From assembly GCF_042643245.1 (NCBI RefSeq), contig NZ_JBHRSK010000004.1:558001-622000 (forward strand): a stretch of 64,000 nt of DNA, read 5' to 3'. Every line of letters starts with the position of its first letter. Position 1 is the first letter of the stretch. This DNA is from Acidimangrovimonas pyrenivorans. GTDB lineage: Bacteria; Pseudomonadota; Alphaproteobacteria; Rhodobacterales; Rhodobacteraceae. The position numbers and the translations under genes are program-made. Of the stretch, positions 43,001 through 50,475 are shown piece by piece. Under the pieces are notes generated by a model, which saw only the letters and a program-made list of their open reading frames with translations, did no database searches and was not told where the DNA came from.

Positions 43001-43900
43001 GTCTTCGGCCTCAAAGCCGGGCAGCATTCGCAGGGCGGCTTTGAGAAAGCTGCGTTTCGCTTCCAGTTCGCTCTTTCTTTCGTGGCTGCCGCTGCGGGAG
43101 CCGGCGCTGTCGCTGTCGACCCGCTTCGACAGCAGCAGGTGATTGCGCGCCCCCTTCCGCGTGAAAGGCAGGGGCTCGGAGAACACCGGCAGCATCCGCA
43201 ACACACCGTCGAGAGATTGCATTGAGAAGGTGCTGACGGTCACCACGTCGGTGGCAAGCGCGCGCACGAGAAAGACCGAGGCCGTGTTGTAGCCCGTCCG
43301 CGCGTCGATCAGGATGTGGTCGTAGACCTCCTGATCCAGCATCGCCTGCCGCAAGGCGCGCAGGAAATCGCCGCCGTCCTGGCGTGTGAAGAAGTAGGTC
43401 CAGTCGAAATCCACGATGCCGGCGACATAGCCCCTCGGCCCCCATTCCCCCGCGGTCGCCGCCGATTGCGAACCCGGGCCGAGGAGGCGGATGCAGCCGT
43501 GGCCGTCGCGGTCTGTGTGGGGGCTGCGAATCTCGGTGAGGTAACGCTCCGGTCCCGGGGCGGTCCGATCGGGATGAAGGCGGCCGTCCTTGGCGAACAG
43601 CGCCTCGGTGAGTTTCTCGGCGAATTCCGGATCGGTGGCCTCCCCCTCGGCTCCGCCCTTGTCGCGGAAGAGCTCCAGCAAGCCCTTCGCCTCGCGCCAT
43701 TGGGCGTAGGTCGGCCGCTCGGGCCCGTCGAAGAAGTCGCCCACCCCCGGCGCTTCGAGATCGGCGTCGATGATCAGCACGTTCTTGCCCTTGATCGCGA
43801 GCGCCGCCGCGATATTGGCCAGCAGCAGGGACCGGCCGGCACCTCCCTTGAAGCCGTAGAAGGCAATGATGCGGCGCTCGCTCCGGTCGTCATTGGTCAT
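40064..43900 (-). CDS. Large ParA/MinD-type ATPase with KGGxGR variant P-loop
   Basis: A 1278-aa protein, last gene of a four-gene operon. The N-terminus is a deviant-Walker NTPase: FKGGAGRS (residues 17-24) keeps the signature lysine but has Arg where the P-loop lysine belongs. LIIDADLEAPG (about 42-52) and HILIDARTGYN (about 195) follow. Proteins with this variant are known as KGGVGR-motif ATPases, without a settled function. From about residue 330 on it is helical and partly repeat-like, suggesting a TPR-type sensor or scaffold. GGAG lies 9 nt before the start. It converges with the TraG-like gene, 73 bp apart. Confidence 0.8.
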   Translation of the reverse strand: MTNDDRSERRIIAFYGFKGGAGRSLLLANIAAALAIKGKNVLIIDADLEAPGVGDFFDGPERPTYAQWREAKGLLELFRDKGGAEGEATDPEFAEKLTEALFAKDGRLHPDRTAPGPERYLTEIRSPHTDRDGHGCIRLLGPGSQSAATAGEWGPRGYVAGIVDFDWTYFFTRQDGGDFLRALRQAMLDQEVYDHILIDARTGYNTASVFLVRALATDVVTVSTFSMQSLDGVLRMLPVFSEPLPFTRKGARNHLLLSKRVDSDSAGSRSGSHERKSELEAKRSFLKAALRMLPGFEAEDGKGARDPLFHELPFFEELQRDDSLIFARDNPENQPGEDGAKASGKAYAEALGDYKAAFFKFLNALVPDAPEGKLYRDADSDKEALFKDWSVVRSFDIAAESASEGPKPALVIAAKIVDALKEVLSDGDALSAWLGEASHARRPAANSGARLFDPQKEAWRSKTDASATAGDRTRDLEDALDELDKMQIGPRALCRLEIGQRLSQLFEEQAGGDVPDRAGRSRQAIRKLAAELHLGILPIDLGEGLFEFGEPPEPMTPRGDVAEPESRAPEIVVSKLRGAAKAMTRQAIELPFGGDRRAEAGAAWRQHFDELGEQVTEAKEVLKALRAPMPGGQCEAARLAQNLAAFKLALREGPGAAEFDDLLEQLATTLESPFTPDAPDQLTNVNSFDFLRDVAPGIAMVRIAQATADPRERIARQARHCIDSAFEKLMRIAPEAPDGEGAGDVGYLPQVEQWSAYVGTIAHARLTLRALDMGPLAVAHPFSDTEGRTLAERASEVSRGAQRAAAAADPGSRRLRELAALRANYLETLVAGYSESFPHLLDRLETLWAQVESYARGLRPGSDQSEAAQFLANLCDDIVTLAEELGADRIANIAARIGLQQLRRAGPQNDDDPRIRNFSRSIIVTSDKLGRPIRDKDVEAFETFAREKSGADAVHQYEWWRVSLRLQRGDYRDACQMMDRWFEARAAEDAGWPPIYDYPLIEYGWRTATQAKMGRLDQARQSEACWRSHQLLQTGLIGAAKSTDWRLGDELSEVALACGEPEAALADIAALLDSTDDGRRSPRIRRMQAILEMRRELIHLLTGRDPVTVPDLLLDAYDGAMAQSAVPYGDLRFAEALKMPWESLGVFRGDEFPSPYRLERANLRLLYAETLLRRGRSGDADKAETALREVIEVSFDDYDCAGGEERDPFIRQIELAACEPIAQACALLLHCGGAGADAENLRARALRHRDLDVERNGPERLAFYDRVFDFCGVSPDQS

Positions 43901-43906
43901 GGCGGT

Positions 43907-44941
43907 TCACTCCGTCCCGACGGCGAGCCGGGCATCAGGGTCGCGAGAGCCCTTGGCAAACAGAAAAAATGCCCGTTTACCCCATTCAGAAAGACTCTGC
44001 CGCCATTCAGAAGTTTCTGAGTCCGAATTGACCGGCGCGTCGTATATGGCCCACAGGCAAAGCCTCATCTCCTGCGCCCCACTATTCCACGGAGGTGGGC
44101 GGCGCAGGGTCACGATCCGACCGACAAAAGTACTGCCACCCAATTCGATCTGCGGATTATCCTCGGCGCCCTCAGGAGCGGGGCTGAGCATCAAGATCCC
44201 CTCCTGCTTAGACAGAGCAGACTTGGCCGTTTTCTTGAGCGTGTCCTCATCCGATGCCGGTGCGATGATAAGATTGAACTCGCCCTTTATTGTCGGCACA
44301 ACTACATTTACATTGCCGAGACTTTGGAACTTTGTGAAAAGCCCGTGCTTCGCAACGACTTCCTCCAGCATTCTCTTGAGCGATCTGGCTTTGCCCGCCG
44401 CGCTTCCTGGCAAGATACGGATCTTTGCGACATTAGGCGAATTTTCAGGCGCGATTTCCTCGATAGTCGCCATGAGATTATTGTAGGGTTCAAATAGGTG
44501 CTTTCCGCAATTGAAGTACTTCTCCACGCCCGCGATTTCCGCGGCGGCTTTCTCATCACCGTAACCCCGAGCCACCAGCATAATCGGCGAGTCCGCGGCA
44601 AACAGCTCCGGCTTTCGCTCCGGCTCCTTTCCTTTCAGCGCCGCAGTCGTGCACCAGATATACCATGAAAGGAGATTGTTATCATACCAGTCGCGCACAA
44701 GATTTTCGTAAGATTCCTGCTCATCTTCGCTCTCATTCAGATCCACGATATGGCAGATTGGACAAGCGGATTCGATCTCCTGAGTGCGAGACAGTTCGCC
44801 ATTGCGTGAAGGGATGAAGGTAGGTTGCACGCAAACTTTCTCTTTCCCCTCATCATCTTCAAGTTTATCCTCGATGAACACCCTCAAGAGATCTGGGGCG
44901 CTACGTTCAGAAAAATATGCAAGCTTTATGTAATTAACCAT
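43907..44941 (-). CDS. Unknown 344-aa protein of the KGGxGR operon
   Basis: Not recognised. Soluble, mixed composition, with a CPIC motif near residue 60 and further cysteines near 95 and 150 that might bind metal. A central stretch LFAADSPIMLVARGYGDEKA looks like a beta-strand/turn/helix unit. I start at 44941, where the ATG overlaps the previous gene's stop by 8 bp; a longer frame to 44992 would overlap further. AT-richer than the ATPase gene next to it. Third gene of the operon. Confidence 0.6.
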   Translation of the reverse strand: MVNYIKLAYFSERSAPDLLRVFIEDKLEDDEGKEKVCVQPTFIPSRNGELSRTQEIESACPICHIVDLNESEDEQESYENLVRDWYDNNLLSWYIWCTTAALKGKEPERKPELFAADSPIMLVARGYGDEKAAAEIAGVEKYFNCGKHLFEPYNNLMATIEEIAPENSPNVAKIRILPGSAAGKARSLKRMLEEVVAKHGLFTKFQSLGNVNVVVPTIKGEFNLIIAPASDEDTLKKTAKSALSKQEGILMLSPAPEGAEDNPQIELGGSTFVGRIVTLRRPPPWNSGAQEMRLCLWAIYDAPVNSDSETSEWRQSLSEWGKRAFFLFAKGSRDPDARLAVGTE

Positions 44942-45683
44942 TGCGCAAATCACCGATTGGCCATTTTTTCTCGCACTCCGAAAGATGATCATTTAAAATG
45001 GCATCGCCACACCTCTGACGCCGCTCTCGAGTCTCTTTGGAGCGACCGTCTGTTATGCAATCCCCTATATTGCCAATTTCCCACAACAAACGCTGCAAAT
45101 CCCGGACGTGCTCAGGAAAATGACCCAAGCCTTTGATCAGTTCTTCCTCCATCGCATCGGCCTTTTTTTCTAATGAGTCAAGTTTTGCGTTCCAAGTTTC
45201 CTGGTCCGCATCGATGTATTTCTGGAAGCTAGTGCTGCAAGACGTTTTTAAAACTTTAAAAGCGGTCTCGATCTGGCGTCTTGCGGTGGACTTCAGCTCT
45301 TTGACCGCCATTTGCTCCTTCCGGTGCGACAGCATGAAACCCACGGCAGCGAAGACGAAGCCGAGGAGCGTGGCGAGCCAGCTCTGGATGCTGATCAGCA
45401 GTTGGCGGTCGTCGCCGCTATCCACCTGGACCGAAAGAAGCGGCCATCCCGCGCCCGAAGTCGCGGCGCCGGCAGGCGGATTCTGCGGGAAACCCAAGTA
45501 GGGCAGCGCGAAGTAGACCGCCAGGGACAGCGCGAAGACGCAGATCGAGGAAAGCAGGGCCAGACCCACGAAAAGCAGCACCAGACCCATGAACCATAGT
45601 ACCGCGTTCCAGAGAAGGCCCAGGCCCTTGTGTACCACGTTCGGGAGAAGGCCCAGGCCCTTGCGGCCGCTGCCGCCGCTCAA
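44934..45683 (-). CDS. Membrane protein with cytoplasmic coiled coil, KGGxGR operon
   Basis: A 249-aa protein: hydrophobic stretch at about residues 24-64 (probably two helices), a polar loop of about 30 residues, another helix at about 101-118, then about 130 charged helical residues (KELKSTARRQIETAFKVLK onward) likely to form a cytoplasmic coiled coil. This could anchor the complex or act as a membrane effector. The N-terminus contains two copies of KGLGLL from a 33-bp tandem duplication. The start overlaps the upstream gene's stop (ATGA). Confidence 0.68.
   Translation of the reverse strand: MSGGSGRKGLGLLPNVVHKGLGLLWNAVLWFMGLVLLFVGLALLSSICVFALSLAVYFALPYLGFPQNPPAGAATSGAGWPLLSVQVDSGDDRQLLISIQSWLATLLGFVFAAVGFMLSHRKEQMAVKELKSTARRQIETAFKVLKTSCSTSFQKYIDADQETWNAKLDSLEKKADAMEEELIKGLGHFPEHVRDLQRLLWEIGNIGDCITDGRSKETRERRQRCGDAILNDHLSECEKKWPIGDLRNG
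45598..45663. repeat. 33-bp in-frame tandem duplication
   Basis: Two 33-bp units; the 19-mer core GAGAAGGCCCAGGCCCTTG is identical at 45612-45630 and 45645-45663. It adds eleven residues to the N-terminus of the membrane protein without changing frame. Confidence 0.85.
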
Positions 45684-46708
45684 TACTCGCGCAACGCCGC
45701 GACCTCGGCGCCCTCCCCAAGAAGCGGTTCGTCATCGTCCATGCGCACCTCGCCGGTCGGAGAGACGGCAAGGCGGGAGCGAAACAGCGCCCCGCTATAG
45801 AGAATAGGAGCGGTGTAGATGCCTTCGCCCTGAAGCGACAGACTGTCGAACTCGGGATCCGAGATCGTCTCGAGCTTGGCGCGGGCCTTGTCGGCGATGC
45901 CTCCCGCCTCGTCGTTCAACGCGGCCAGCAACTGCTCGCGCAATCGCCTTGTCAGGACGCGAAATGCCCCCTTTTCACCGCGCACGATGGTCATGAAATA
46001 GTCGAAATACGCCGCTTCGTTGCCGGTCAGCCAGAGCGGCGTATCGTGGTTGAGGCGGTGAATCTCGGCGCTCGCGAAATCATAGCTCCGCGCGATCCAG
46101 TCGGCGGTCTCGCCCGCCTCCTCTTCGCCGCCCTGCTTGCTGAGGCTGAAGAGCGCGTCCCAGTCGGCATCGTCGTCGTCGCCCCGGCAGCCCACCCAGG
46201 CAAGCGTGACCCCCGGCAGGAAGTCGAGTGCGCTGAAGGCGACCCGCCAGGGCGATGCCGGCGTCGCACCCGAGAAATCCGCCGGGAGCGCGGCGGGAAG
46301 ATCCGCCTTTGCCAATTCCTGCAGGATCGCCGCGCTCCAGGCGGCGTGCTGCGCCTCCTGCGCATCGAAGGCGGCCCAGCAATTCTCAGGCTTGAACAGA
46401 TCGGAAAACTGGAACGGCCGGTCCGGCGCGTTCAGCCATCTCGGTCGCTTCAGGAAGGGCCCCTTGCGATGCGGCCGCGGCGCGCGGAAGCCGAGCACTT
46501 CGTCGACGAGGCTCTGCTCCGGTGGAACCGGGCCGTCGGCCGAGGGCACCACCAGCGCCGCCACCTTGTCGAAGGTCTCGGCATTGCGCCGCATCTCCCC
46601 GGCGGCAGAGTCGTCCTGCGCCCCGAGCGTCCGCAGCAATTCAGCGGTCTCGCGCAGCAAATGCGCGGCGAGTTCGGCAGATGATGCCACAGCCCCCACT
46701 CCACTCAT
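45680..46708 (-). CDS. Unknown 342-aa protein with VRG...DDEP domain, first gene of KGGxGR operon
   Basis: Soluble; family not recognised. N-terminal helices (about residues 9-55) are followed by ALDFLPG (160-166), then the domain shared with the 242-aa protein at 37682-38410: EIHR (215-218), AYFDYFMTIVRGEKGAF (233-249), ILYSGALFRSRL (302-313) and TGEVRMDDDEP (318-328). The frame stays open upstream to 47047, but that stretch is Arg/Ser/Pro-rich and unlike coding sequence, so I start at ATG 46708, with a weak ribosome-binding site. Ends with ATGA overlap to the membrane-protein gene. Confidence 0.62.
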   Translation of the reverse strand: MSGVGAVASSAELAAHLLRETAELLRTLGAQDDSAAGEMRRNAETFDKVAALVVPSADGPVPPEQSLVDEVLGFRAPRPHRKGPFLKRPRWLNAPDRPFQFSDLFKPENCWAAFDAQEAQHAAWSAAILQELAKADLPAALPADFSGATPASPWRVAFSALDFLPGVTLAWVGCRGDDDDADWDALFSLSKQGGEEEAGETADWIARSYDFASAEIHRLNHDTPLWLTGNEAAYFDYFMTIVRGEKGAFRVLTRRLREQLLAALNDEAGGIADKARAKLETISDPEFDSLSLQGEGIYTAPILYSGALFRSRLAVSPTGEVRMDDDEPLLGEGAEVAALREY

Positions 46709-47247
46709 GAACGGCACCACCGCGCCGCCAGATGACGGCACCGCTGTCACGCCGAGAACCCTTCTGATCGCACGAATGTTACCAGAAATGAGCGAACCGG
46801 GAAAGTATCGGAAATAAAGTGTCGAAAATTTGCTGCCACCGGATGGTCGCGCGAGGAATGCGCCCACCGCTCCCGCGCCGGCGGAGCGCGGCCGTGCTGC
46901 CAGGATCCGCCCGCCGCTGACCGATGCCGGTTTCCACGGGCTCGAGCTGGAAGGCGACCGGGAGAGCACCGAGATCCGCTTCGGCAGCGAGCCTCCGTCC
47001 GGCGCCCGGTCCGGCCTCCGGGCGGACCGTGAAACTGATGCACGCACGCCTGTTCTGAACCTGCCGCCCGCCGCAGGTCCTTGCGGCGGACGGAAAGGAT
47101 GAGCGAAACACTTGCGCTTTTCGATCCGGCCAGCCCGGCCCCTTCCGGCAACCCGATCCCCGATGAACCGAGCCTTGCGATGCCCGCCGGTCCGGCCTGC
47201 ATTGCCGGGCCGGTGCAGGGCATCTCTCCGTCCCGTGACGCGGCGCT
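46709..47247. other. Intergenic region between KGGxGR operon and SDR gene
   Basis: 539 bp without a supported gene. An AT-rich stretch near 46750-46835 probably holds the promoter of the KGGxGR operon. A plus-strand frame starting at 47099 (MSETLALFDPASPAP) has an acceptable start but soon runs antisense through the SDR gene; it may be the stub of a lost gene. This is where the accessory region rejoins the stress operon. Confidence 0.5.
46776..46804 (-). promoter_or_regulatory. Possible promoter of the KGGxGR operon
   Basis: On the minus strand, TTTCCC (46804-46799), 17 bp, and an extended -10 TGGTAACAT (-10 hexamer 46781-46776). The start would be near 46769, about 60 nt before the first ATG. 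The -35 is poor, so this rests mainly on the -10 and position. Confidence 0.3.
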
Positions 47248-47967
47248 TCAGAACAGGGCCTGGAACAGTCGCAGCGGCAGATGGCGCCCGAGCTGGAACA
47301 GGGTCGAGAACGGCGCCGGGAAGCTGGTCGAGAAGCGCCCGGAGCGGATCGCGCGCAGGGTCCGGGCCGCAGCCCGTTCGGGCGTCATCAGCTGCGGCAT
47401 GCGAAAACCGTTCTGGCGTGTCAGCCGGGTGTCGATGAAGCCGGGATTGACCAGTTGCACCCGGACCCCGGTGCCACGCAGGTCAGCGCGCAGGTTCTCG
47501 CCCAGATGCATCAGCGCCGCCTTGCTGGCGCCGTATCCGATGGCGCCGGGCAGCCCGCGAAACCCGGCCAGAGAGCCGATCAGCACGATGCGGCCGGCGT
47601 CCCGTGCCAGCATCCCCGGCAGCACCGCGCCGACGACCCGCAGGGCGCCGAGGAAATTCGCCTCGGCCATCGCCACCGCCACCCCCGTCTCCCAGTCATT
47701 GGCCGACATCGGCTGGTAGGCGCCGACAGAGTAGACGAGGCCGTCGACCCTGCCCGCCTGCTCGGCCGCCCGGGCGACCGCGGCCGCATCGGTGACGTCG
47801 ACCGGGAGCGCGCGGGCGTCGCGCAACTCCCCGGCCAGCTCCTGCAGCCGGGCCGCGTCGCGGGCCGAGAGCGCCAGCGCGGCGCCCTCGGCGTCCAGCG
47901 CCCGGGCCAGCGCCCGCCCCAGCCCCTCGCTGGCGCCGACGATCCACCAGCGTTCCGGCTCAGCCAT
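47248..47967 (-). CDS. Short-chain dehydrogenase/reductase
   Basis: A 239-aa SDR: cofactor loop IVGASEGLGRALA (about residues 9-21), and the catalytic Ser/Tyr/Lys in IGSLAG and YGASKAA (Tyr about residue 143). Last gene of the RpoE-driven operon, overlapping the DUF3833 gene by 8 bp. I recall an SDR at the matching place in the R. sphaeroides RpoE regulon locus; its substrate is unknown, with a lipid-derived carbonyl as one possibility. Confidence 0.85.
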   Translation of the reverse strand: MAEPERWWIVGASEGLGRALARALDAEGAALALSARDAARLQELAGELRDARALPVDVTDAAAVARAAEQAGRVDGLVYSVGAYQPMSANDWETGVAVAMAEANFLGALRVVGAVLPGMLARDAGRIVLIGSLAGFRGLPGAIGYGASKAALMHLGENLRADLRGTGVRVQLVNPGFIDTRLTRQNGFRMPQLMTPERAAARTLRAIRSGRFSTSFPAPFSTLFQLGRHLPLRLFQALF

Positions 47968-48532
47968 CGCAGTTCCCCGCCACGTCCCCAGGCCGCATCG
48001 TCGCCACCAGTTCTGCCAGGGTGACGCCGAAGCGGCGCATCTGCGAGCGGTTCATGACCGTGCCGTTCGGCATCAGGTAGAGCCAGTCGGTGACGTCGAG
48101 GACATGCCCGCCCGCTTCTTTCGGCAAGCGGAGTCGATAGCGCAGATGCAGGGTGGCGCCGCGGATCACGCCCCGGCCGTCGCCGAGGATATCCGGCGCG
48201 GTCGCGGTCAGGCGGCCGTCATTGTGCAGCACCAGGTCCCAGCGGCGCAGCTGGCTGCGGCCCGAGTCATAGTGGAACTCCTCGGTCAGAGTGCCCCGGG
48301 CGCCGTCCCAGCGCCCCTCCATCCGCATCACGAAGCGCGAGACGACGCGGCCGGTCGGGCCGAAGATCACGCCTTCGGAATCCAGCCGCCCGGAAAGGAC
48401 CCGGGCCGGATCGAAGACAGGCGTGGTTTCGCCATAGCTGTCGGGGCGTTGCGCGGCGAAGCTGAAGCAGCTTGCCCGCAGCAGGACGAGGACCAGCAAC
48501 GCGGCAAGCAGCAAGGTGACGGCGATCAGCAT
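47960..48532 (-). CDS. DUF3833 family protein
   Basis: A 190-aa protein with an N-terminal hydrophobic segment (about residues 2-20) and a cysteine at 22, which could be a lipobox-like site although the consensus is loose. The body (FDPARVLSG, WDGARGTLTEEFHYDSG, DWLYLMPNGTVMNRSQMRRFG) fits DUF3833, a beta-rich lipocalin-like family of unknown function, probably periplasmic. Fourth gene of the operon, 27 bp after the methyltransferase. Confidence 0.8.
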   Translation of the reverse strand: MLIAVTLLLAALLVLVLLRASCFSFAAQRPDSYGETTPVFDPARVLSGRLDSEGVIFGPTGRVVSRFVMRMEGRWDGARGTLTEEFHYDSGRSQLRRWDLVLHNDGRLTATAPDILGDGRGVIRGATLHLRYRLRLPKEAGGHVLDVTDWLYLMPNGTVMNRSQMRRFGVTLAELVATMRPGDVAGNCDG

Positions 48533-48559
48533 GGCGGTGCTCCGGCGGGGGCTGGACGG

Positions 48560-49720
48560 TCAGGCACGGGCCAGCTCGACCTGGACGACATCGGCCCGGC
48601 CGGTTGCGAAGCTGGCGGCGCAGATGCCGAGGTAATAGCGCCAGGTCCGCAGGAAGCTTTCGCCGTGGCCGAGGGCGCGGATGCGCGGCGCGGCCTTCTC
48701 CAGCCGCCGGCCCCAGTCCCGGCAGGTGCGGGCGTAATCGGCCCCGAAGGCGAAGCTGTCGCGCAGGCTCAGCCCGGCGCGGCGCGCCTGCGCGGCGACG
48801 GTCGCGTCCGACAGCAGCATCCCGCCCGGAAAGGTGTAGTGGCGGATGAAATCCGAGCGGCGGCGGTAGCCGGCGAAATGCGCGTCGGGCACGGTGATCG
48901 CCTGCAGCACGGCCCGGCCGCCCGGCACCAGCCGGTCGCGCAGGGTGGCGAAATAGGTCGGCCAGTAGCGCGCGCCGACCGCCTCGACCATCTCGATCGA
49001 GACCACCGCGTCGAACTTGCCCGAGCTGTCGCGGTAATCCTGCAGCCGGATCTCGGCCCGGCCGTCGAGCCGGGCATCGGCATAGCCCTTCTGGCTGGGC
49101 GAGATGGTGATGCCGGTGACCTGCCGGCCCTGTTCCGCCGCCCGCTCGGCAAAGCCACCCCAGCCGCAGCCGATCTCCAGCACCTGCTCGGCCGTGCCGA
49201 TCCGGTCGAGGATGCGGTCGTATTTGCGCCACTGCGCCCGTTCCAGGTCGCTGTCGTCGGGGGCGTAGAGGCCCGACGAATAGGACATGCCGCGGTCGAG
49301 CCAGAGCTGGTAGAACTCGTTGCCGACATCGTAATGGGCGCGGATGTTGCGCGCCGCCCCGCGCCGCGAATTGGCCCGCAGCACCCGGTCGACGGCGCCC
49401 AGCCTGAGCCGCTGGAGCGGGCGCGGCGTGGCGGTCGTGCCCAGCCGGTCGAGGTTGCGCAGCGCCACGGTGGCGACATCCTCGACCGAGGAGCTGTCCC
49501 ACAGCCCGGCGACATAGGCCTCGCCAAGCCCGATATCGCCGCGCGCCGCGACGGCGCTGGCGACCGACCAGTCGTGCAGTTTCAGCTCGGCCTCCGGCCC
49601 GGCATCGCCGAAATCGTGCCGCGCGCCCTCGGGCGTTATCAGGCGCAGCCGGCCGCGGCTCAGCCCGGCGCAGGCGTCGAGGAAATCCCGCTTCAGGCGG
49701 CGGGAGGCGAAGGGCATCAT
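48560..49720 (-). CDS. Cyclopropane-fatty-acid synthase family methyltransferase
   Basis: A 386-aa SAM-dependent methyltransferase: SAM motif VLEIGCGWGGFAERAA (about residues 166-181), AHYDVGNEFYQLWLDRGMSYS, and SIEMVEAVG, all typical of the CFA family, which alkylates double bonds of membrane phospholipid acyl chains. In R. sphaeroides an RpoE-dependent member methylates vaccenate on the way to furan fatty acids. Here the gene sits inside the amine-oxidase/DUF1365 operon (ATGA overlap with DUF1365), so that route is the likely role. Confidence 0.85.
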   Translation of the reverse strand: MMPFASRRLKRDFLDACAGLSRGRLRLITPEGARHDFGDAGPEAELKLHDWSVASAVAARGDIGLGEAYVAGLWDSSSVEDVATVALRNLDRLGTTATPRPLQRLRLGAVDRVLRANSRRGAARNIRAHYDVGNEFYQLWLDRGMSYSSGLYAPDDSDLERAQWRKYDRILDRIGTAEQVLEIGCGWGGFAERAAEQGRQVTGITISPSQKGYADARLDGRAEIRLQDYRDSSGKFDAVVSIEMVEAVGARYWPTYFATLRDRLVPGGRAVLQAITVPDAHFAGYRRRSDFIRHYTFPGGMLLSDATVAAQARRAGLSLRDSFAFGADYARTCRDWGRRLEKAAPRIRALGHGESFLRTWRYYLGICAASFATGRADVVQVELARA

Positions 49721-50475
49721 CGGCTGACCTCTTGTTCGGGGGGGATCGGTTTCGGACGGTAGGCGACGCCCTTGGCCTTCAGCCGCAGGGCGTGCCAGTA
49801 GATCAGCGCGAGGGTGCGCAGCGGGCCGAACGGCCGGCGCAGGGCGGCCGCCAGCAGGGCGTGGTCGGTCAGCGGCGCGCGCCGGCCCGACAGGGTGGCG
49901 ACGACGCCTTCGCTGCCGTCGCGCAGGGTGATGGTGATGGCGATCAGGGCCGGGGTGACCTCGAAAGTGAAGCTGTAGGCGCCGGCGAGGTCCTGGAACG
50001 GCGAGACATGGAAGACCTTGCGCGCCTGCAAGCGGTCGCGCGCGGTGATCGGGGCGAAGCCGGGATGGGCGCAGAGGTAGCTGTGGCGCTCGCCGAAGGT
50101 GTTGTTGACCTCGGCGATCACCGCGACCAGCGCCCCACCGTCGAAGGCCAGCCAGAAGCTGACCGGGGTGAACCAGAGCCCGAGAAAGCGCGGCTGGGTC
50201 AGCAGGCGCAGGGCCAGCCCCCTAGGCGCCCCGGCCCCGGCCAGCACCTGCCGCGCCCAGGCCGCGCCGCGTCCGGCGCCGCGCGGGCCGCCATGCAGGC
50301 GGTCATCGACCGAGGCCAGGTTGACCCGGTTGCGCGAGAACAGCAGCAGGTCGCCGCCCGGCGCCGCCTCGGGGTCGAGCAGCAGGTAATCGACCCGGTG
50401 GCGGAAGCCGTGCCGGGTGGCGCCGCGCCGGGCGTGCGTCGTCTCGGCCCGCAGGATTTCCGGCCGGACATTCAT
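49717..50475 (-). CDS. DUF1365 family protein
   Basis: A 252-aa protein with DUF1365 hallmarks: HGFRHRVDYLLLDP near the N-terminus, FNPVSFW-like FTPVSFWLAF, EVNNTFGERHSY and KVFHVSPFQDL. In R. sphaeroides the homologue next to the amine oxidase is, as I recall, needed for the oxygen-insertion step of furan fatty-acid synthesis; the family has no settled enzymology. It overlaps both neighbours by ATGA, so expression is tightly coupled. Confidence 0.85.
   Translation of the reverse strand: MNVRPEILRAETTHARRGATRHGFRHRVDYLLLDPEAAPGGDLLLFSRNRVNLASVDDRLHGGPRGAGRGAAWARQVLAGAGAPRGLALRLLTQPRFLGLWFTPVSFWLAFDGGALVAVIAEVNNTFGERHSYLCAHPGFAPITARDRLQARKVFHVSPFQDLAGAYSFTFEVTPALIAITITLRDGSEGVVATLSGRRAPLTDHALLAAALRRPFGPLRTLALIYWHALRLKAKGVAYRPKPIPPEQEVSR

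Noticed and set aside
30360..47100. Second attachment site copying the tRNA-Asn 3' end
   Set aside because: I looked for repeats of the T-arm/acceptor sequence in the accessory region and found none convincing by eye.
47099..47247. Possible gene starting MSETLALFDPASPAP
   Set aside because: The start looks usable, but after about 50 residues the frame runs antisense to the SDR gene. It could be a gene stub, which I mention in the intergenic entry but do not call.
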